Below the pieces are notes generated by a model that was given only the letters and a program-made list of their open reading frames with translations, was not told the DNA's origin and did no database searches. Both the position numbers and the translations under genes were made by a program. From positions 1-19,074 of the forward strand of contig JBEHYA010000033.1 in assembly GCA_048498415.1 (NCBI GenBank): a DNA stretch of 19,074 nucleotides, in the 5' to 3' direction. Below, piece after piece: positions 14,332 to 19,074 of the stretch. Origin of the DNA: JBEHYA01 sp048498415. Its GTDB lineage: Bacteria; Pseudomonadota; Alphaproteobacteria; UBA9219; RGZA01. Position 1 is the first letter of the stretch; each line of letters begins with the position of its first letter.

Positions 14332-15633
14332 ATGCCCGATCAATTCAAAAATCCCGCCACGCTTTCGCTTCATGCCGGTTACCGCAAAGACCCGGCCACG
14401 CGCGCGGTAGCCGTGCCTATCTACGCGACCTCTGCCTTCCAGTTCGATAACGCGGATCAGGCCGCCGATCTGTTTGGCTTACGCGAGCTTGGCAACATTT
14501 ATAGCCGCATGAGCAACCCGACCAATGACGCTCTGGAAGCGCGCATGACGGCATTGGAAGGCGGCAGCTGCGCGGTCAGCCTGTCATCGGGCATGACCGC
14601 CACGGCCTACGCGCTCAAAAACCTCGCGCGTGCGGGTGAAAATATCGTCGCCTCCCCGCATCTTTACGGCGGCTGCTTCAATCTGCTCAAAAACGTGTTC
14701 CGCGATGAAGGCATTGAAGTCCGCTTCGTCGATATCGCTGACCCGGAAAATTTCCGTAAAGCGACCGATTCAAAAACCCGCGCCTATTACGGCGAGACGC
14801 TGCCCAACCCTAAATTACAGGTGTTCCCGATTGCGGAAGTCGCCCAGATCGGCCGTTCCATGGGTATCCCGCTGATCATCGATAACACCGCCGCGCCCAT
14901 CATCTGCCGGCCCCTTGAACACGGCGCGGCCGCCGTCACCTATTCGCTTACCAAATGGATCGGCGGGCATTGCAACGGTATTGGCGGCATGGTCATCGAT
15001 GGCGGCAATTTCGACTGGAGCGTGTTCCCCGACCGCCAGCCCGCGCTCAACACGCCCGACCATTCGTATCACGGCACCATTTGGACGGATGCAGCCAAAC
15101 CCATGGGTAACGTGGCCTACGGCCTCAAACTCCGCACCACATTACTTCGCGATCACGGCGGCTGCCTGTCGCCCTTCAACGCCTTTTTATTTTTGCAGGG
15201 TCTGGAAACACTGGCCCTTCGCATGCGCGAACATTGCAGCAATTCACTGAAAGTCGCGCAGCATTTGGCCAAACATCCAAAAGTTTCCAGCGTCACGTAT
15301 CCGGCCCTGGAAAACGGCTTATCGCGTATGCGCGCCGAGAAATATCTGAACCGCGCCGGCGGCGGTTTTGGCGGGCTGGTAGGTTTTGATATCAAAGGCG
15401 GCCGCGACGCCGGCAAGGCCTTCATCAACAATTTGCAGATGATTTATCACGTGGCCCACATCGGCGATGCGCGCTCGCTCGCCATTCACCCGGCCTCGAC
15501 CACGCATAGCCAGCTCAATGAAGAGGAACAAAAGCGCAGCGGCATCACGCCGGGCTATGTGCGGCTCTCGGTCGGCATCGAGCACAGCGACGACATTCTC
15601 GCCGATCTCGATCAGGCGCTGGCGAAGGTTTAG
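14332..15633 (+). CDS. metY: O-acetylhomoserine sulfhydrylase (O-acetylhomoserine aminocarboxypropyltransferase)
   Basis: This PLP enzyme of the Cys/Met metabolism family is expected to make homocysteine from O-acetylhomoserine and sulfide. It has 433 residues, the usual MetY length. Motifs: LSLHAGYRKDP at the N-terminus, YSRMSNPT at 57-64 (phosphate-binding Tyr), LSSGMTA at 84-90, D184 in LIIDNTAAP, and the PLP lysine K208 in YSLTKWIGGH. The C-terminal part has the MetY hallmarks FNAFLFLQGLETLALRMREH and GDARSLAIHPASTTHSQL. The start at 14332 matches the family N-terminus. A GTG four codons earlier is possible. No Shine-Dalgarno is visible and a repeat element ends 23 nt upstream. MetZ or a gamma-lyase is less likely because of the MetY-specific segments. 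Confidence 0.93.
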   Translation: MPDQFKNPATLSLHAGYRKDPATRAVAVPIYATSAFQFDNADQAADLFGLRELGNIYSRMSNPTNDALEARMTALEGGSCAVSLSSGMTATAYALKNLARAGENIVASPHLYGGCFNLLKNVFRDEGIEVRFVDIADPENFRKATDSKTRAYYGETLPNPKLQVFPIAEVAQIGRSMGIPLIIDNTAAPIICRPLEHGAAAVTYSLTKWIGGHCNGIGGMVIDGGNFDWSVFPDRQPALNTPDHSYHGTIWTDAAKPMGNVAYGLKLRTTLLRDHGGCLSPFNAFLFLQGLETLALRMREHCSNSLKVAQHLAKHPKVSSVTYPALENGLSRMRAEKYLNRAGGGFGGLVGFDIKGGRDAGKAFINNLQMIYHVAHIGDARSLAIHPASTTHSQLNEEEQKRSGITPGYVRLSVGIEHSDDILADLDQALAKV

Positions 15634-15642
15634 CGCAATATT

Positions 15643-15723
15643 GCATGCACCTGCGCAGGCAGGTGCCCATCCATCAGCAATCCATATGCGGATAAATGGG
15701 CCCCTGCCTGCGCAGGGGCATAC
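15643..15723. repeat. Paired-hairpin intergenic element, family 1, copy c
   Basis: The left arm GCATGCACCTGCGCAG... (15643-15670) and right arm (15696-15723) are 28-nt inverted copies. Each folds as a hairpin, GCACCTGC-GCAG-GCAGGTGC on the left and GCCCCTGC-CTGC-GCAGGGGC on the right. An A-T pair in the left hairpin is a C-G pair in the right one. It begins 10 nt after the metY stop. Confidence 0.85.
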
Positions 15724-15777
15724 CGTTAATATATGTGACAATTCCTCGCCCCATTTCCGCCGAAAAAACGCTTTTAT

Positions 15778-15810
15778 TGCGGGGCCTAATGGCTTTCTTA
15801 GGCCGCCGCA
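15778..15810 (+). promoter_or_regulatory. Leader hairpin upstream of the His/Tyr-rich periplasmic protein gene
   Basis: TGCGGGGCCTAA (15778-15789) pairs with TTAGGCCGCCGCA (15798-15810), giving a 12-bp stem with one bulged G and an 8-nt loop. It lies 34 nt before the start codon and has no T-run, so it is not a terminator. A role in mRNA stability or regulation is inferred. Confidence 0.5.
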
Positions 15811-15844
15811 TCCTACCCTTGGCGGTCAACCTCACGAGGGACAT

Positions 15845-16300
15845 ATGCACAACGTTCTCAAAGCTTCGCTTCTCGCCCTTCCCCTTCTCTTCGGCATCGC
15901 CTCAAGCGCGCACGCCGACAGCTTCAGTTTCAGCGTCAGCGATGGCCGCGGCTGGGGCGGCGATCACCGCGCCTGGAACCATGGCTGGGGCCCCCATCAT
16001 GGCTGGCGCCCGCACCATTATTACGAGCGCGGCTACGGCGCCGTGGTGATCGAGGAACCCGGCTATTACGAAGCGCCTTACTATGAAGAGCGCTACGTCG
16101 CCGCGCCGCCGGTGGTCTACCAGGATGTGCCGCCGCTGCCCGCTGCCATGCACGCCACGCAAACCTCCGACACCTATACGGATGACGAAGGCCGCTACTG
16201 CCGCGAATTCCAGTCCACCATCAAGGTCGGCAAGAAATACGAACCCGCCTATGGCACCGCCTGCATGCAGCCCGACGGCAGCTGGCAGGTCGTGCATTAA
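15845..16300 (+). CDS. Exported His/Tyr/Gly-rich periplasmic protein
   Basis: The 151-residue precursor has a signal peptide (MHNVLKASLLALPLLFGIAS) with likely cleavage after AHA at residue 24. The mature N-terminal part is rich in Gly, His, Trp and Tyr (HGWGPHHGWRPHHYYERGYG), then Tyr/Glu-rich and Pro-rich. The last 36 or so residues (GRYCREFQSTIKVGKKYEPA, then ACMQPDGSWQVV) form a small domain with two cysteines often found at the end of alphaproteobacterial and Rickettsia 17-kDa-antigen-like surface proteins. I chose the ATG at 15845 because GAGGG lies upstream and the signal peptide begins there. The His-rich segment might bind metal, but that is inferred. Its N-terminus (MHNVLK) resembles that of the glycine-zipper protein at 17419 (MQNVLK). 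Confidence 0.83.
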   Translation: MHNVLKASLLALPLLFGIASSAHADSFSFSVSDGRGWGGDHRAWNHGWGPHHGWRPHHYYERGYGAVVIEEPGYYEAPYYEERYVAAPPVVYQDVPPLPAAMHATQTSDTYTDDEGRYCREFQSTIKVGKKYEPAYGTACMQPDGSWQVVH

Positions 16301-16320
16301 AAAGGCTCTTCCATAAACGG

Positions 16321-16391
16321 ACATACCAGCGAAAGCGGGTATCCAGTTTTCTCTGCGTAACCAAACTGGATTCCGGCTTTCGCCGGAATGT
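16321..16391. repeat. Paired-hairpin intergenic element, family 2, copy c
   Basis: The left arm carries ATACCAGCGAAAGCGGGTAT and ATCCAGTTT. The right arm is its inverted relative, AAACTGGAT and ATTCCGGCTTTCGCCGGAAT. Both fold as GCGAAAGC-type hairpins, the left with one A-G mismatch. It starts 21 nt after a stop codon and is followed by a terminator. Confidence 0.8.
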
Positions 16392-16410
16392 TCATGCGGC
16401 AAAAAACAGA

Positions 16411-16445
16411 AAGCCCGGCCACTCGCGCGGCCGGGCTTTCCTTTT
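16411..16445. terminator. Bidirectional intrinsic terminator
   Basis: AAGCCCGGCC (16411-16420) pairs with GGCCGGGCTT (16429-16438) around an 8-nt loop. A TTTCCTTTT run follows on plus and CTGTTTTTT follows on minus. It can end both the plus-strand periplasmic gene and the convergent minus-strand pair. Confidence 0.88.
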
Positions 16446-16466
16446 AATGTAAACGCCACTCAACGT

Positions 16467-16913
16467 TTACATTGCGCAGCCAGCCTTTTGGGCATCGGCA
16501 GCGGTAACTTCACGGGCACTGTTACGTTCGCGCCAGACCCCGCGGGAATCCTTTTCGTAATGGCAGGAAGGCGGCTTCACGCGCGCGGTGTTGTTTTTGG
16601 CGGTATCCCCCGAAGGCGTGCCGCCCAGATTTTGCGTAGCGGGCGCCGCGCCCATCGGCGCGGGCGATAACGTACCCTGCACCGTCACGTCGCTTGTCGG
16701 CGCCGCCTTGTTGGTGCCGACCGCCGGATTTTCGCGGTTGATGCCGCTGTTGGTGGTGGTGTGCGCATCCACGCCAATGGTGGCCGCCAGCGGCCGCGGC
16801 GTGGTATCGCCGGTGGCTGTCACCGGCACCTCGGCATGCGCGCTGACTAAGGCCGCCACCGAGATGGCGGAAGCAAACGCCGCGCCCACGATCAGATTAC
16901 GGATAAAGGTCAT
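16467..16913 (-). CDS. Secreted protein of unknown function with C-terminal Cys pair
   Basis: The 148-residue precursor has a signal peptide (MTFIRNLIVGAAFASAISVA) with likely cleavage after AHA near residue 27. The middle is low-complexity, rich in Thr, Ala, Pro and Asn. The last 32 residues (CHYEKDSRGVWRERNS...AGCAM) hold the only two cysteines of the mature protein, which may form a disulfide. A GGGGAGTG sits upstream and the start overlaps the stop of the preceding 54-residue gene (ATGA), so the two are coupled. I do not recognise the family. The periplasm is the likely location. Confidence 0.78.
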   Translation of the reverse strand: MTFIRNLIVGAAFASAISVAALVSAHAEVPVTATGDTTPRPLAATIGVDAHTTTNSGINRENPAVGTNKAAPTSDVTVQGTLSPAPMGAAPATQNLGGTPSGDTAKNNTARVKPPSCHYEKDSRGVWRERNSAREVTAADAQKAGCAM

Positions 16914-17074
16914 TTTATTTCACTCCCCTTCGCCGGCTGGGAGGCCGCGCCGTTCGGGGCCGACGCCGCGCCGGGGGCTACCCCGGACGCCGCATGCGAC
17001 GGCGCATTTTGATTTTCGTTCGCTTCTTTTTCGTGCTGGTGACGGCGCATCATGCGCTTGCGGGAATTTTTCAT
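16910..17074 (-). CDS. 54-residue basic small protein, coupled to the secreted-protein gene
   Basis: The frame starts MKNSRKRMMRRHQHEKEANE, continues with an Ala/Gly/Ser/Pro-rich half and ends KGSEIK. An excellent GAGGAG lies 6 nt before the ATG at 17074, and the TGA overlaps the next ATG (ATGA). These signals make it a real gene despite its size. The N-terminus is strongly basic with a His/Glu segment. There is no signal peptide or transmembrane segment. The product may act by itself, or its translation may serve to deliver ribosomes to the next gene. No family is known to me. Confidence 0.72.
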   Translation of the reverse strand: MKNSRKRMMRRHQHEKEANENQNAPSHAASGVAPGAASAPNGAASQPAKGSEIK

Positions 17075-17418
17075 GGTTCACTCCTCGAAAATGGTTATGT
17101 GAGTGGGCGACGGGCGCCAGCGCGCGCCTGCCGCATGATTCAAAAATACCGGCGCCCACATAAAAAGGCGCTGTGGATTGTTAAGGCTTTTCGTAACGGA
17201 ATTTTTTGCGGGTTCTTTACGCCGCCCTAACGCTGGCCCGCGCCGCTCATTCGCCTCTGCCACAATCCGTTCTTTTGAAAATAACCGCGCATTATTTTAG
17301 CCCTGATTTTGTTCGGCATTTTCCACATACCGCCTTTATGGAAATACCTTATTTGCGCCCCATTGCCGCCCATCTGCGCCGCTACATTGAGGCCTATGTC
17401 TTTTTAAGGAGGACACAC
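17075..17418. other. Divergent intergenic region (344 bp)
   Basis: I see no convincing gene here. It must hold promoters for the minus-strand pair and for the glycine-zipper gene, but no box is clear enough to call. Close to the minus-strand start, GTGGGCG (17103-17109) pairs with CGCCCAC (17153-17159). Alternatively GGGCGCC (17112-17118) pairs with GGCGCCC (17151-17157). This gives two mutually exclusive hairpins in the likely leader. The stretch 17275-17345 is comparatively AT-rich. Confidence 0.4.
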
Positions 17419-17865
17419 ATGCAAAACGTTCTAAAGAATTCGCTTAAAGGTATCGCTGCGGTGGCCCTTGTGGCCGGCAGCGTCGGCCTTGCCACCCCGG
17501 CCCATGCCGATGCGACCGCGATCAGCACGCTGCTCGGCGCCGGCGCCGGCGGCTATGTGGGCAACCAGTTCGGCCGCGGCGCAGGCAATGTGGCGGCGAC
17601 CATCGGCGGCGTCGCCGTGGGCGGCCTGCTGGGCAATGCGATCGGCAGCAACATCGACCGCAACGAGCAGCGCAACGCGATTGTCTATAACAACCCGCCG
17701 CCCACGCAGGTGTATGTGCAGCCGCGCCGCGAGGTGTATTACGCCCCGCGCCGGGTCTACCGCACCTATTACGAACCCGCGCCGGTTGTCTATGAACGCA
17801 CGTATTATGCGCAGCCCCGCGGCTACTATTACTACGGCCGCCCGCATCATGGCCGTCACTGGTAA
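17419..17865 (+). CDS. Exported glycine-zipper (2TM) protein
   Basis: The 148-residue precursor has a signal peptide (MQNVLKNSLKGIAAVALVAG) with likely cleavage after AHA near residue 31. It is followed by a glycine-zipper pair, LLGAGAGGYVGNQFGRGAGN and AATIGGVAVGGLLGNAIG, as in 17-kDa surface-antigen and YMGG-like proteins that insert in or associate with the outer membrane. The C-terminal half is rich in Tyr, Arg and Pro (RREVYYAPRRVYRTYYEPAP) and ends YYYYGRPHHGRHW. There is no lipobox, so it is probably not a lipoprotein. An ideal AAGGAGG 6 nt upstream fixes the ATG at 17419. A terminator follows at 17906. Confidence 0.86.
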   Translation: MQNVLKNSLKGIAAVALVAGSVGLATPAHADATAISTLLGAGAGGYVGNQFGRGAGNVAATIGGVAVGGLLGNAIGSNIDRNEQRNAIVYNNPPPTQVYVQPRREVYYAPRRVYRTYYEPAPVVYERTYYAQPRGYYYYGRPHHGRHW

Positions 17866-17905
17866 GCCTTGCATGAGGGCCTGAGCGTTCGCTCGGCCTT
17901 AAAGG

Positions 17906-17945
17906 AACGCCCCGCCGATTGTCCCTCGCGCGGGGCGTTTTCTTT
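17906..17945 (+). terminator. Intrinsic terminator after the glycine-zipper gene
   Basis: AACGCCCCGC (17906-17915) pairs perfectly with GCGGGGCGTT (17930-17939) around a 14-nt loop. It runs into TTTTCTTTT and ends about 80 nt after the stop codon. Confidence 0.85.
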
Positions 17946-17955
17946 TATGCTGATT

Positions 17956-18041
17956 GTCATGCCGGCGGAGGCCGGCATCCACGGCAGGCCACACGCTGGA
18001 TGGTTGGGTATTTCGTGGATCCCGGCTTTCGCCGGGATGAC
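17956..18041. repeat. Paired-hairpin intergenic element, family 2, copy d
   Basis: The left hairpin is ATGCCGGC-GGAG-GCCGGCAT and the right, read inverted, is ATCCCGGC-GAAA-GCCGGGAT. A G-C pair in one is a C-G pair in the other, a compensatory swap. The outer arms are GTCAT and ATGAC and the inner arms ATCCACG and CGTGGAT. It follows the terminator of the glycine-zipper gene. Confidence 0.84.
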
Positions 18042-18256
18042 GTATCTATTCTCGCTTAGTAGATCGCTTGCATTTTATTCATTTTGTGCGATTGCTCATG
18101 AACATCGTTGAAGCGCATTTACCGTTTTTTCGTGTGGCCTAATCAACCACTTACAGCATGCGCAGTCGCTTAACATTCGTGTAATCAAACTTCGGTACAT
18201 TCAAGCGCTGGAATGCGCACGGGATCAGGATGGCCTGCCGTGTTAGCGAAAAAACA
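18042..18256. other. Intergenic region before the pentapeptide-repeat gene
   Basis: About 215 bases, more AT-rich than the coding DNA, with no supported gene. It presumably contains the promoter of the pentapeptide-repeat gene, but I see no box pair good enough to call. Confidence 0.4.
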
Positions 18257-19074
18257 ATGCCCATTATTTTTCAGAAAGACCTCGACACGATGGTGCTCGC
18301 CCACGAGCGCCAGATGCGTGGTTTGCACGGCGGCCAGCGTTTCGATATGTCGCTGCAAACCGGCCGCGCCCTGAATTTCAGCAAAAAATTACTGCCCGAT
18401 GCCGACTTCGTCGGCGCCACTTTAGATAATTCCAGTTTCTGCGAAGCCCGCCTGCCGCGCGCCAATTTCTTCGGCGCCAGCATGGTGCGCTGTGACATGC
18501 AGCGCGCCGATTTGCGCCAGGCGGATTTGCGCGGGGCCCATTTACGCGCTGCCAATTTCGCCCATGCCGTGCTGGATGATGCGAATTTCGGCGAGGGCTC
18601 GCTGTTAAAGCAAAACACCGGCGGCGATATCCGGCCCGTGCACACGCAAATCCCGCCGTCCCAGCGCATGTGCGATACCATTTTCCGCAATGCCTCGGCC
18701 GAGCGCGCGAAATTCTCCAGCGCCATCGCCCTTTCCACCGATCTCAGTCTGGCCAATTTCGCCGGCGCCAAATTAAGCGGCGTGAGTTTCGTGGGCAGCA
18801 ACCTGCGCGGCGCGTCTTTCCGCAATGCTGATCTGAAGGGCTGCGATTTCAGTCAGGCCAATATGAATTCGGTCATTCTCACTGGCGCGCATCTGCACGG
18901 CACCAAATTTGACGAGGCGGATTTGACCGCCAGCGTCATCGATGCGTGCGAGCTCAGCGGTTCAACCTTCGCCAAAGCCAAACTCACGCGGCAACTGGAG
19001 AACCTCGATCAGAATATCAAGGAGATCGTGGCCGGCCACCAGATCTGGATCACCAGTTTAGGCCGCGAAGGCGT
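18257..19074 (+). CDS. Pentapeptide-repeat protein (partial, C-terminus beyond window)
   Basis: 272 codons are visible, beginning MPIIFQKDLDTMVLAHERQM. The N-terminal lead (LAHERQMRGLHGGQRF) is typical of an alphaproteobacterial family whose members then carry A(D/N)LXX repeats forming a right-handed beta-helix. Repeats fill about residues 36-115 (LRQADLRGAHLRAANF) and 141-243 (LRGASFRNADLKGCDF). A break of about 25 residues without repeats, PPSQRM-containing, lies between them. After 245 comes a helical segment ending HQIWITSLGREG, which in relatives precedes another repeat block. There is no signal peptide, so it is probably cytoplasmic. The start is uncertain, since an in-frame ATG at 18230 preceded by GGGA is also possible. 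I preferred 18257 from the family N-terminus. Function is unknown. Confidence 0.87.
   Translation, partial: MPIIFQKDLDTMVLAHERQMRGLHGGQRFDMSLQTGRALNFSKKLLPDADFVGATLDNSSFCEARLPRANFFGASMVRCDMQRADLRQADLRGAHLRAANFAHAVLDDANFGEGSLLKQNTGGDIRPVHTQIPPSQRMCDTIFRNASAERAKFSSAIALSTDLSLANFAGAKLSGVSFVGSNLRGASFRNADLKGCDFSQANMNSVILTGAHLHGTKFDEADLTASVIDACELSGSTFAKAKLTRQLENLDQNIKEIVAGHQIWITSLGREG

Noticed and set aside
9242..18041. CRISPR array formed by the repeated palindromes
   Set aside because: The copies are kilobases apart, imperfect, differ in sequence, and are separated by genes. There are no regular spacers and no cas genes.
17869..18111. 80-codon plus-strand frame after the glycine-zipper gene
   Set aside because: It runs through a terminator and a repeat element and has no ribosome binding site. 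Its PAEAGIHG... WIPAFAGMT translation is the usual spurious product of this type of repeat.
18271..18825. 184-codon minus-strand frame opposite the pentapeptide-repeat gene
   Set aside because: The apparent repeats (KLA, KSA) are the complement of the pentapeptide codons. The plus frame matches a known family.

Overview
This is a chromosomal segment of moderately high GC content that reads as an alphaproteobacterium. The RpoB sequence, the cysteine-free L31, the HpnL-type membrane protein, the MetY-type enzyme and the N-terminus of the pentapeptide-repeat protein all look alphaproteobacterial. I cannot place it to genus. I see no phage, insertion sequence, CRISPR array, tRNA or rRNA. Most of it is housekeeping and accessory chromosome with many poorly characterised genes.

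Layout. (1) 1-3391, minus strand: the first 1130 codons of rpoB, which runs off the left edge. It is headed by its own roughly 350-bp upstream region and a divergent gene, not by rplJL. (2) 3746-6133, plus: a two-gene unit of unknown function. Both proteins share a repeated helix-turn-helix-like module and a second short module, and the larger one adds a Pro/Lys/Ala linker and a C-terminal domain I do not recognise. (3) 6130-6321, minus: a 63-residue protein with a near-consensus sigma70 promoter and a strong Shine-Dalgarno. (4) 6554-9659, plus: a CorA-family transporter, rpmE (L31) with a Lys-rich tail and a clear terminator, a 124-residue unknown coupled by ATGA to hisN, then a DUF378-type small membrane protein whose ribosome binding site lies inside a perfect hairpin. 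(5) 9830-12915: an HpnL/LPG-synthase-like membrane protein on plus, facing a minus-strand pair made of a GT4 glycosyltransferase and a PIG-L/LmbE deacetylase. Together these could modify an envelope lipid or glycan. (6) 12978-15633, plus: an exported alpha/beta-hydrolase-like protein that lacks the nucleophile serine, then metY. (7) 15845-17865: four small genes, three of them with clear signal peptides (a His/Tyr-rich periplasmic protein, a secreted Cys-containing protein and a glycine-zipper protein) and a 54-residue basic protein coupled by ATGA to the second of these. (8) 18257-end: a pentapeptide-repeat protein, cut by the right edge.

The most striking non-coding feature is a set of seven paired-hairpin elements of about 70-105 bp. 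Six lie 3-21 nt downstream of a stop codon and one lies just after a terminator. The two arms of an element, or different copies, differ at paired positions in compensatory fashion, so the secondary structure appears to be selected. Two further RNA-level features stand out: the hairpin that covers the DUF378 ribosome binding site, and a textbook intrinsic terminator whose U-tract runs directly into the start codon of the HpnL-like gene.
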